Below, piece after piece: positions 1 to 7,049 of a DNA stretch of 64,000 nucleotides (the first letter of the stretch is position 1; every line of letters starts with the position of its first letter). The position numbers were made by a program, and so were the translations under genes. Source of the DNA: Mycolicibacterium austroafricanum. Its GTDB lineage: Bacteria; Actinomycetota; Actinomycetes; Mycobacteriales; Mycobacteriaceae. The notes under the pieces were generated by a model. The model ran no database searches. It was not told the DNA's origin and saw only the letters and a program-made list of their open reading frames with translations. The stretch lies in contig NZ_CACSIP010000003.1 in NCBI RefSeq assembly GCF_902705885.1, positions 33,772 through 97,771 on the forward strand, in the 5' to 3' direction.

Positions 1-295
1 CGGCAGGCGGTCGATCGACGACCGCGATGATTAATTCGATGAGCATCTCGACGACGTCGTCGATCTGTGCCAGTCGATCCGCCAGGTTCGCTCCCCACTC
101 TCGGAATGCCGCCATGGCCACGGCGCTGAACAGATCCTCCCTATTGTTGAAGTACCGGTAAACGGTGTGCCGGGTGACACCCAGTTCATCGGCCACGCTG
201 GACAACGTGGTCGCCGCCGCACCACTGCGTTTCGCGCAACGTGCACCTGCTTCGATGATCCGTTGTCGCGCCTCCTGATTGTCCTCAGGTGGCAC
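1..295 (-). CDS. TetR-family transcriptional regulator, 3' part missing (cut by window edge)
   Basis: The minus strand encodes a typical TetR N-terminal DNA-binding domain: a first helix (QEARQRIIEAGARC), then a helix-turn-helix with ADELGVTRHTVYRYFNNREDLF at about residues 38-60. The ligand-binding part runs off the left edge. The start is taken as the GTG at 295 because the frame begins cleanly there with a short PPEDNQ leader; a further upstream start is possible. The target is unknown. Its promoter faces the AveC-like/P450 block, so local control is plausible but not shown. Family assignment is secure; start and role are uncertain. Confidence 0.78.
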   Translation of the reverse strand, partial: MPPEDNQEARQRIIEAGARCAKRSGAAATTLSSVADELGVTRHTVYRYFNNREDLFSAVAMAAFREWGANLADRLAQIDDVVEMLIELIIAVVDRPPA

Positions 296-648
296 GCCAC
301 CCCACCCTCTGCGCCCCACGGCAACCTTTCACGTGCGGTGACGAATGCCCGGCCGGGCGATGTGGGTCCATAGACTATCCGCCCCGAGCCGCGGGTGCGC
401 GGCGTTCGTATCAGGTTGGTCGCACCATCACCACCACCGATATGTCTGATGTTTCGGCAATAGGTGTAGATCTTTTGTTTGCACAAGTCTTCCCAAAACG
501 TGCAGTCCGTTGCAGAATGGGGCGGTGCTCGACCGAGGTCACTCGAAGTGGCGCGTTGACGTCGGTGTGATCCACATGGCCGAGGCCGCCCTGTCGCACG
601 GCAGTGGCTGGTGCTCGATCAGTGGCGGGCGGGAAGGTGGAGTCGACG
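296..648. other. intergenic region, nothing recognised
   Basis: About 350 bases between the divergent TetR gene and the dehydrogenase remnant. It must contain the TetR promoter. No convincing gene, RNA or operator was found; TGCA-N6-TGCA near 501-514 is a weak inverted repeat only. Confidence 0.5.
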
Positions 649-774
649 CTGTGTTTGACCCGTGGCGAGCTCAAGGTAGCGACCCGGGGTTACCCGCTCG
701 GTGACATCAACGTCGCGATCTCGGACATGCGCTGCGGCCGAAATATCCGCGGCTTGATCGACTTTCGAATCTGA
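649..774 (+). pseudogene. C-terminal remnant of a zinc-type alcohol dehydrogenase
   Basis: One frame ending at the TGA at 772-774 reads as 41 residues containing GELKVATRGYPLGDINVAISDM followed by RCGRNIRGLIDF. Medium-chain, zinc-dependent alcohol dehydrogenases (NDMA-dependent type) end in this way: a D-I/V-N-x-A-x-x-D-M helix and then G-R/K-N-I-R-G-V-I. There is no upstream Rossmann fold, no zinc-ligand region and no plausible start codon with a ribosome binding site. It is therefore read as the tail of a deleted gene. The family call rests on the tail alone. Confidence 0.5.
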
Positions 775-786
775 GGAGTGTCAAGC

Positions 787-1902
787 GTGCTGCACGAAAC
801 CACTACCGGCGGAAAGCTCGACGAGCGAACCGCACATCGGCGGCTTCTCTACATCGTCGGAACGACGATAGCGGCGCTGACCGTCCTCGCCATCGCCGCA
901 ATGTGGTTGACCGTGGATCTCGGCAGCCGGGCGGTCCCGGGGGTGCCATCGGGTACCTGGGCGAGTCCGCCGCTGTTCGGATTCCCGCACTGGGGCAGGC
1001 TCTTCGAGGTTGCCAGCGTGGCGATGTTCGTCATCACCGCCACCCTCGTGGTAACCAGCTGCATCGAGAAGCGCGAAGTCACGGTGGGAGCCATGTTCTT
1101 CGTGTCGGGTCTGGGACTTTATTCTCTGGACCCTTTTGGCAACTGGGCGCCCTACGCGGTATACGACCCGCAGATGCTGCACTGGCCGGTGAGCTGGCCG
1201 TGGGCTTCGATTGCGCCGAACATCGAACCCGTGGTCGGTCTCGTTGGTTATTTCGGTTTCTACCTGGGTATTCCACTTACCGCGATCTGGCTGTTGCGCG
1301 AACGCATCATGCCGCGCGTGGGCAGCGAGTCGTTCATCCGACGCCGACCACTGCTTTCCTTGACCCTCGTCACGATCGGGGTGGGGTTCGTTCTCGATGC
1401 CCTCGTCGAGGTCTTCATGATCCGAACGGGAATGTTGATGTACCTGCAGGTGGTTCCGTTCGGTTCGGTATGGGTGGGTACCCGCTACCAGTTTCCGTTG
1501 TTGTGGCAGTCGGTGGCCACCACCATCCCGTTCGTCTTCGCGGCCCTGTTGTGGTGGCGCGACGACGAGGGGGTCACCACCGCGGTCAGATTGTCGCGTC
1601 GTCTGCCGGTGTTGCGGCGGTGGGGCCGCACCGGCACGTTCGTGTTGATCTATGGGGCGCTCACGACGGGTTACGTGTTGTTCATGACGCCCTACGCGAT
1701 CATCCACAAGACGGGCCTGGCCACGGGGACGGCGCAGCCGTTCCTGTACTGCGACAGTGCGGTACCCGGCCCGAACGGACTGATGCGCCTCAATGGGCAG
1801 CCTGGCCCCTACCTGTCAGGTTGGTGGCCGGGGCCCTACCACACCGAGCCGACCCGGAACTCACCGCCGCCAGCCGACGAGTGCCCGCGTGGACAGACGT
1901 AG
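787..1902 (+). CDS. AveC-like polytopic membrane protein (spirocyclase AveC family)
   Basis: A 371-residue integral membrane protein with about seven to eight hydrophobic segments, starting with IVGTTIAALTVLAIAAMW. It carries aromatic-rich loops (LDPFGNWAPYAVYDPQMLHWPVSWPW) typical of actinobacterial proteins named after AveC, the spiroketal-forming factor of avermectin synthesis. In mycobacteria such genes often lie beside P450s, as here; the reaction in this host is unknown. GTG at 787 is preferred over GTG at 778 because GAGGAG at 773-778 lies 8 nt before it and would overlap the earlier start. The convergent P450 follows after 20 nt. Confidence 0.72.
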   Translation: MLHETTTGGKLDERTAHRRLLYIVGTTIAALTVLAIAAMWLTVDLGSRAVPGVPSGTWASPPLFGFPHWGRLFEVASVAMFVITATLVVTSCIEKREVTVGAMFFVSGLGLYSLDPFGNWAPYAVYDPQMLHWPVSWPWASIAPNIEPVVGLVGYFGFYLGIPLTAIWLLRERIMPRVGSESFIRRRPLLSLTLVTIGVGFVLDALVEVFMIRTGMLMYLQVVPFGSVWVGTRYQFPLLWQSVATTIPFVFAALLWWRDDEGVTTAVRLSRRLPVLRRWGRTGTFVLIYGALTTGYVLFMTPYAIIHKTGLATGTAQPFLYCDSAVPGPNGLMRLNGQPGPYLSGWWPGPYHTEPTRNSPPPADECPRGQT

Positions 1903-1922
1903 CGACGAGGTCTGGCACTGCG

Positions 1923-3197
1923 TCACAGGGCGTGAACCGGGACGTGCGACCACCCGATGACGTTGGTCATGTTGACCCGCTTGAGGCCGTCGCTGTCGAC
2001 CTCGAAGTCGGGCAGCCGATCCAGCAGCGCGTTCAGTGCGATGCGTCCCTCCATCCGGGCGAGCGCAGCTCCCAAACAGCTGTGTATCCCGTAGCCGAAA
2101 CCGAGGTTGAAGCCGACCTTGCGTTCGCGATCGATGTCGAACCGATCGGGGTCAGGGAAGGCGCGTTCGTCGCGGTTGGCAGCGCCGTTGATGAGCATGA
2201 CGGCGCTGCCCTGTGGAATCGTCCTCCCGTGCAACGTCACTTCCTTGAGGCTGTAACGAACGTTGTACTGGGAGGGGCCTTCGAACCGGAGAAGCTCCTC
2301 GAAGGCAGCGGGAACCTTGTCGCGGTCCGTGCGCAACCGCCGCCATTGGTCGAGGTGTTCGGCGAAGACGACGATGGCGTTTCCGATGAGCTTGGTGACG
2401 GTCTCTGCGCCGGCACCGCCGAGCATGTTGGCGAACCCGGCGATCTCGACGTCGTCGAGCCGCCTGGCCTCCCCGCACTCGATCACCTCCGTGTCGATCA
2501 GCCGACTGATCATGTCGTCTTGGGGTTGTCTTCGGCGCTTCTGGACGAGTTCGAAGTAGTACGTCCCCGAGGCGATCATCGCGTCGATACTCTCCCGTGT
2601 CGGGAGGGCTTGCCCGGGCTGGCGCTCCAAGCCCTTGTCCAGTAGGCGGCGCAGCTCGTTGCGATCTTCCGTGGGGACACCGAGCATGTCGGCGATGATT
2701 TCCATGGGGAAAAGGGCGGAGAAGTCCGAGACGACATCGAATTGCCTCGGGTCGACACGGGCGAGCGCGCTGTCGATCTTGGTGGCCACCATCGCTTCCA
2801 AACCGGCGACCGCACGCGGGGTGAAGACGCGGTTGACCAATTTGCGCATCAGTTCGTGCTCGGGGGGGTCCATCATGATCAGGACTCGCCCTTTGGGCAT
2901 CTTCAGCTTGGTGGCGTTGACCATGTCGACGCTGACCCCGCGGGCCGACGAGTATGTTGCGAAGTCACGGTATGCGGGGGCCACGTCGTCGTAGCGGGTC
3001 AGGGCGAAGAAGTTGAGTTCCTCACTGTAGTACACGGGCGCTTCGTCGCGCATTCTGCGATAGATCGCGTAGGGAGATTCGAAGAACTCCTCGGTATAGG
3101 GGTTGAACCGCACCGGACCCGAAGTCTGGTGAAAATCAACGCTTCTCGAGTCGGTGCCGGGCGCTGCACTCGAGGAGGGCGGATGAGGTCCCGGCAT
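1923..3197 (-). CDS. cytochrome P450
   Basis: A 424-residue soluble bacterial P450, a heme monooxygenase using electrons from ferredoxin. Visible motifs in order: I-helix GAGAET at 261-266, the K-helix E301-L-L-R304, and the heme-binding loop FGYGIHSCLG with the axial Cys at 374. Length is normal for the family. The substrate cannot be read from sequence. The neighbouring AveC-like protein, SDR and carboxylic acid reductase make a hydrophobic alcohol, acid, steroid or terpenoid plausible. No ferredoxin gene is adjacent. Start ATG at 3197; the upstream region holds a GGTATACC palindrome. Confidence 0.93.
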   Translation of the reverse strand: MPGPHPPSSSAAPGTDSRSVDFHQTSGPVRFNPYTEEFFESPYAIYRRMRDEAPVYYSEELNFFALTRYDDVAPAYRDFATYSSARGVSVDMVNATKLKMPKGRVLIMMDPPEHELMRKLVNRVFTPRAVAGLEAMVATKIDSALARVDPRQFDVVSDFSALFPMEIIADMLGVPTEDRNELRRLLDKGLERQPGQALPTRESIDAMIASGTYYFELVQKRRRQPQDDMISRLIDTEVIECGEARRLDDVEIAGFANMLGGAGAETVTKLIGNAIVVFAEHLDQWRRLRTDRDKVPAAFEELLRFEGPSQYNVRYSLKEVTLHGRTIPQGSAVMLINGAANRDERAFPDPDRFDIDRERKVGFNLGFGYGIHSCLGAALARMEGRIALNALLDRLPDFEVDSDGLKRVNMTNVIGWSHVPVHAL

Positions 3198-3245
3198 GGC
3201 GGTCTCCTTGGGGCAAGGTGTTCAGCTGTCAACTGTTGGGACAAC

Positions 3246-3253
3246 GGTATACC
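3246..3253. promoter_or_regulatory. palindrome GGTATACC upstream of the P450 gene (candidate operator)
   Basis: Perfect 8-bp palindrome about 50 bp upstream of the P450 start. Its 8-mer GTATACCT recurs at 5219-5226 in front of the SDR gene. The 9-mer CAACGGTAT at 3242-3250 recurs at 3429-3437 near the GntR gene. A shared local regulator is inferred only. Confidence 0.3.
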
Positions 3254-3410
3254 TTTCCGCAGTCGGTTTCCTCATTGGCTCGACTGAGTTGCCTTGGAAC
3301 CCGAGTCGGTCGGCCTGCCGACCCGCAGGAAGTCCTCTCTGTCGACGTTGTCGGCAGCCGTGCCAACGGGGGGAACAGGCTGATTTCGTCAGGGCGACTC
3401 GATGAGCCTG

Positions 3411-3422
3411 CAGTAGCTACTG
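3411..3422. promoter_or_regulatory. perfect palindrome CAGTAGCTACTG in the P450/GntR divergent region
   Basis: A perfect 12-bp palindrome in the 348-bp region between the divergent P450 and GntR genes. Symmetry and length suit a dimeric regulator such as the adjacent GntR protein. It does not match the FadR consensus TGGTNNNACCA, so assignment to that protein is inference. The rest of the 3198-3569 stretch contains no gene that can be supported. Confidence 0.35.
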
Positions 3423-3569
3423 TAAGCGCAACGGTATCGGTAGGTCGAGGAATCCGCCGACGAGGATTGGTTCAGGCAGACCCTTGAGCCCAAGGACCCG
3501 TCCGCGGAGCCGAAAAATCCGCTATAGACTTCCGACGCCGGATGAGTGCGAGAGAGATGGGCTGCCGAC

Positions 3570-4346
3570 ATGGCGAAGAGTGATGGCGGGCTGCGCACGG
3601 ACGCCGCTGCAGCCGTGTCGAGAGAGAAGCCGAAACAGGTCGCCGACGACTTGCGGCGCGAGATCCTCGATGGCGAGCTTGCCGAGGGTGATTCGCTCGG
3701 TACCGAAGCCGAGTTGATCGGACGATTCGGCGTATCGCGTCCGAGTTTACGTGAAGCGCTGCGCATCCTGGAAGCTGAGGGCCTCATCTCGATCGTGCGC
3801 GGCGTTCTGGGCGGTGTGTCCGTGCACCGGCCCGACCGCCGGGTGACCGCGAGGGCCGCGGCGCTCGTGCTGCAATCACGCAGCGTGGACCTCGCCGACG
3901 TCTTCGAAGCAAGCACGATCATCGAACCCGCCGCCGCGCGTTCGGTGGCCTACTCGCGGGGCCGCACCCGTGCTGCCAAGCAGCTCCGCGGGATCATCAC
4001 CGTCCAGAAGCGTGACATCGATGACGCGGTGGCATTCACGAATGCGCAGGTTTCCTTTCACGAGGCAATCGTCGCACTCGCAGGCAATAGAACATTGACC
4101 TTGATCGCCGAGATGTTGAACGAGGTCATCGGACGTGCAGTCCAAGATGTGATCGAGCAGTCCCGTCGCCAAGACGTCAACGCGCGCCGGCGGGCGGTGC
4201 GCGCGCACGAGATTCTCGTGCAGCTGATCGAGGCCGGCGAAGGGGACGCTGCGCAAGTGCATTGGAACAGCCACATGGGACGACTGCGCCGATCGCTCTT
4301 GGGTGAGCACGCCTCGTCGGTCGTGGCACTCACACCACACATATAG
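3570..4346 (+). CDS. GntR-family regulator, FadR subfamily (FCD domain)
   Basis: A 258-residue regulator. The winged helix covers about residues 20-85 (KQVADDLRREILDGELAEGDSLGTEAELIGRFGVSRPSLREALRILEAEGLI, then the wing), followed by an all-helical FCD ligand-binding domain. FadR-type regulators sense small acids or acyl-CoAs and usually repress neighbouring catabolic genes. ATG 3570 is preferred to GTG 3546 because the purine-rich stretch GAGAGAGATGGG ends about 8 nt before it. Likely targets by position are the P450 and the SDR/binding-protein genes. The effector is not known. Confidence 0.88.
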   Translation: MAKSDGGLRTDAAAAVSREKPKQVADDLRREILDGELAEGDSLGTEAELIGRFGVSRPSLREALRILEAEGLISIVRGVLGGVSVHRPDRRVTARAAALVLQSRSVDLADVFEASTIIEPAAARSVAYSRGRTRAAKQLRGIITVQKRDIDDAVAFTNAQVSFHEAIVALAGNRTLTLIAEMLNEVIGRAVQDVIEQSRRQDVNARRRAVRAHEILVQLIEAGEGDAAQVHWNSHMGRLRRSLLGEHASSVVALTPHI

Positions 4347-4386
4347 GCCGCGAGCGACCTCGCCATGATGCCGGGCAAGCGCGTCC

Positions 4387-5163
4387 TCACTTGCGCATGC
4401 CGCCGCTGACGGTGAGGTCGTCACCGGTCACGTAGGACGATGCGTCGCTCGCCAGATAGAGTACGGGGCCGACGATTTCGGATATGTCGGCGACACGGTT
4501 CTGGGAGTTGGTCGCGGCCAGCATGGCGAGCGCACCCGGTTGCGCTTGTTCGGCGGCGGCCAGCATCTCGGTCTTGAAGGGGCCGGGGCTCAGGATGTTC
4601 ACCCGAACATTCCATGGTGCAAACTCCTGCGCCATCGTCATCGTCAGATGGCGCAGCGCCGACTTCGAGGCGCCGTAGGCTGCCGACTGCACGATGGAAC
4701 CGTAGCCACTCATCGATCCGATGTTGACGATGCTGCCTCCGCCGCCATCGCGCATCACCGGGGCGACGCACTGGCTGGTACGCAATGGGCCCTCGAGGTT
4801 CACGGAAAAGATCTTCTGCCACAGTTCCTTGGAAACGTCAGTGGCGTACTGCGCGGCCGGGTTGATTCCGGCGTTGTTCACGAGAACGTCGATGCGTCCC
4901 ATCCGGCATACCACCTCGTCGACCATCGCCGGTATCGAGTCCCATTCGGCCACGTGGCATGCGATACCGATTGCCTTCACCCCGGTGGCGGCGGCGATCT
5001 CGGCTGCCACTGCCTCGCAGGAGGCAGCCTTGCGACTGCTCACCACTACGTCGGCGCCGGCGTGGGCGAGGCCGAATGCGATCTCCCTGCCGAGGCCGCG
5101 CGTGGAGCCGGTCACGACGGCTACCTTGCCGGTGAGGTCGAAGAGTTCACCTGGAGATTTCAC
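4387..5163 (-). CDS. SDR-family NAD(P)-dependent oxidoreductase
   Basis: A classical short-chain dehydrogenase of 258 residues. The cofactor motif TGSTRGLG is at 18-25, NNAG at 97-100, catalytic Ser near 150, and the YGASK motif with Y163 and K167. The C-terminal YLASDASSYVTGDDLTVSGG is also typical. Residues after the second strand (SSRKAA) fit NADP use, but this is not certain. It ends 41 nt from the convergent GntR gene and is divergent from the binding-protein gene. The substrate is unknown; a secondary alcohol formed by the P450 is one possibility. Confidence 0.92.
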   Translation of the reverse strand: MKSPGELFDLTGKVAVVTGSTRGLGREIAFGLAHAGADVVVSSRKAASCEAVAAEIAAATGVKAIGIACHVAEWDSIPAMVDEVVCRMGRIDVLVNNAGINPAAQYATDVSKELWQKIFSVNLEGPLRTSQCVAPVMRDGGGGSIVNIGSMSGYGSIVQSAAYGASKSALRHLTMTMAQEFAPWNVRVNILSPGPFKTEMLAAAEQAQPGALAMLAATNSQNRVADISEIVGPVLYLASDASSYVTGDDLTVSGGMRK

Positions 5164-5218
5164 GCATCTATCCCATTCATTCGAGCCCGATAGCTGGGCG
5201 GTTCTGCGATCATCTAGC

Positions 5219-5234
5219 GTATACCTCTATAGGT
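5219..5234. promoter_or_regulatory. GTATACCT motif with ACCT-N4-AGGT inverted repeat upstream of the SDR gene
   Basis: The divergent region between SDR and the downstream gene remnant contains GTATACCT (5219-5226), the same 8-mer found before the P450, running into ACCT-CTAT-AGGT (5223-5234). It may be an operator shared by the local genes. An 8-mer match in 64 kb can occur by chance, so confidence is low. Confidence 0.28.
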
Positions 5235-5282
5235 TTGGGAAGTGAGACCGAGAAGCCGAACGCGGAGGGTGGTCGCGTGCAG

Positions 5283-5499
5283 ATGCGTACAGCGTCCGTC
5301 GCGGTAGTGCAGTGTGCCACCGAGACGACCGGCCGAGACTCTGTCGCTGGGACCGTCGGCGCGATGAAGATCGGGGTGCGCGCGCTGTGCGGCGAACTCG
5401 CTATCACGGTTGAGCACATGACGTGGATGCCCGAAACCGTCGAATCCCAGTGGTAGCCGCGGAACGGCTACGAGATCGAGTTCGACTCGAAGGAGAAGC
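5283..5499 (+). pseudogene. remnant of an NAD(P)-dependent amine-dehydrogenase-like (dihydrodipicolinate reductase-type) gene
   Basis: The frame opens with VAVVQCATETTGR, resembling the N-terminal Rossmann start (VVQWATGxTG) of the roughly 350-residue mycobacterial amine-dehydrogenase-like family. It jumps directly to AGTVGAMKIGVRALCGELAITVEHMTWM, which resembles the C-terminal domain of the same family. A TAG at 5454-5456 follows, yet the frame continues with PRNGYEIEFDSKEKH, again like the family's C-terminus. This fits a gene with a large internal deletion and a nonsense codon. Read from memory of the family, not from an alignment. Confidence 0.5.
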
Positions 5500-6615
5500 A
5501 TGCCTCAGGTGACGCCGGCGCGGATCGGACTGCTCATGGACTACCTCGATGAGGACGGGGGGTACGACGAGAACATCCTCCCGGTCCTCCAGCTGGTGGC
5601 CGACCAGTTCGCCGACAACGGCATCCTGGAACGACCAGTCGAGTTCATCGTGAGAGCGGTGCAGGGCCTTCCGAACGGTTCCTTTCGCGCCGTCCGCGAC
5701 GCGTTCTACGAGCTGGTCGAGGAGGACGCCCTGGTCATCTTCGGTCCATGGGTATCGGAGAACGGAGTCGCCCTCCGCCCGCACGTCGAAAACCTCGGGC
5801 AGGTGCCGATCATCACGATGGGTGCTTCCGAGAGCATGCTCGGGGAATGGGTATTCGGCCTGCCCGCGGGCTCGATGGAAGAGGAACCGATCATCATGGC
5901 CACCGTGGCGGCGCTAGACGGGTGCCGCTCCGTGGGGATTGCGTTCGAAGATTCCCTGATCGGCCGCGAGTATCTGCGGACAACGCGGGCTGCGTGCGCA
6001 GCCGCGGGTATCAACATCCTCGCGGAGGTGCCGATCCCACAGGTCGAGTCCGCGAAGCACACCGCGATGTCCGCCCTGGCAGCAGTGAGTCCTGACGCCG
6101 TCATGCACGTGGGATTCGGGCTGGGCGTGATCGGCATGAACGCCGCCCTGGAGACGATCGGGTGGATGCCCAAGCGGTACACCACGACTGCCTTCGAGTT
6201 CGCCGCGACGAGTGACTGGTGGCGTGGGCAGTTCGCCGGCTGGATCGGGCTGGACCAGTTCGATGAACGCAATGAGACGTGCCGCGGCTTCCTCGATGCC
6301 TTCGAAGCACGTCACGGTCGTCGACCGGAGTACTTCTTTCCGCCCTACTGCTACGACGTCGGTCGTCTGATGCTGACCGCCTTGGCCACTGCTCGTCCGC
6401 TGACGGGTCCCGGAGTGAAAGATGCATTGGAGAAGGTGAAGATGCTGCCGGCGGCCACGGGCGCCCCTGGCACACGTTTACGGTTTGGCAAGTACATCCG
6501 CCATGGCTGGGTGGGTAGTGAGTTCCTGGTCGCGCGTAGGGTTCTGCCCGATGCGAGCAGAAGCGAGCTCTACGCGACTATCGAGGGTCTCGTCGATCCC
6601 CGCATGGCCCCATGA
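5500..6615 (+). CDS. branched-chain amino acid-type (Peripla_BP_6) ligand-binding protein without signal peptide
   Basis: A 371-residue protein with the fold pattern of LivJ-type ABC substrate-binding proteins: IGLLMDYLDEDGG at the start, VIFGPWVSENG, PIITMGASES, SVGIAFEDSLIGREYL and a C-terminal YCYDVGRLMLTALATA. The first 25 residues are polar and acidic; no signal peptide or lipobox is visible. No permease or ATPase genes are nearby. It may be a cytoplasmic ligand binder or may have lost its export signal. GGAG at 5492-5495 lies close to the ATG. The stop overlaps the next small reading frame by 4 nt (ATGA). Confidence 0.75.
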   Translation: MPQVTPARIGLLMDYLDEDGGYDENILPVLQLVADQFADNGILERPVEFIVRAVQGLPNGSFRAVRDAFYELVEEDALVIFGPWVSENGVALRPHVENLGQVPIITMGASESMLGEWVFGLPAGSMEEEPIIMATVAALDGCRSVGIAFEDSLIGREYLRTTRAACAAAGINILAEVPIPQVESAKHTAMSALAAVSPDAVMHVGFGLGVIGMNAALETIGWMPKRYTTTAFEFAATSDWWRGQFAGWIGLDQFDERNETCRGFLDAFEARHGRRPEYFFPPYCYDVGRLMLTALATARPLTGPGVKDALEKVKMLPAATGAPGTRLRFGKYIRHGWVGSEFLVARRVLPDASRSELYATIEGLVDPRMAP

Positions 6616-6773
6616 CGATGCGAGTGGTGCAATGCGCCACCGGCCCAGTCGGTTTGGCTCAGATTCGTGAAGTGATCGACCGGCCCGATCTCGACCTGGG
6701 TGTCCTCGTTTACTCGGGTCAAGGACATGAACCCCTACTTCCTCGACCGCACGACCGTACCTACACTTCCTGA
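6612..6773 (+). pseudogene. N-terminal fragment of an amine-dehydrogenase-like gene (53 codons)
   Basis: The reading frame starts with MTMRVVQCATGPVGLAQIREVIDRPDLDLGVLVYS, the nucleotide-binding start of the same dehydrogenase family as the remnant at 5283. It then degenerates and stops after 53 codons, where about 350 are expected. The ATGA overlap with the binding-protein gene suggests that the intact ancestor was translationally coupled to it. It could still be translated as a short peptide, but it lacks any catalytic domain. Confidence 0.6.
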
Positions 6774-7049
6774 CCTGCCCTCATCGATGCGATCCGTGGC
6801 AATCCCTGACGTTTGATGCAACAGCGCCGGTCGGTGAGGTAAGTTCTCGACGAGAAAGATGTAGAGGGTTATCAACGCCCTGGAAGGGATCGTTGGCGAA
6901 ACGGGCACCAGGGGTTGATGCCGACGGCTCGGTGGCGACCGGTGTGATTCGGACTCCCGACGATCCGCAGTGCGCACTATCCGGTGCGGCAGGGGTGGGG
7001 CGTACCGCTCGTCTACGACGTGCCCCAACCGCGAAGGGTTCCCAACGGA
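6774..7049. other. intergenic region upstream of the carboxylic acid reductase gene
   Basis: About 275 bases with several stops in every frame and no recognisable gene. It may hold degraded sequence from the truncated dehydrogenase and the promoter of the reductase. No clear -10 element, operator or hairpin was identified. Confidence 0.4.

Noticed and set aside
903..2645. A 580-codon plus-strand frame across the AveC-like gene and the P450
   Set aside because: It is the shifted frame of one real gene and the antisense of another; composition and lack of motifs show it is not coding.
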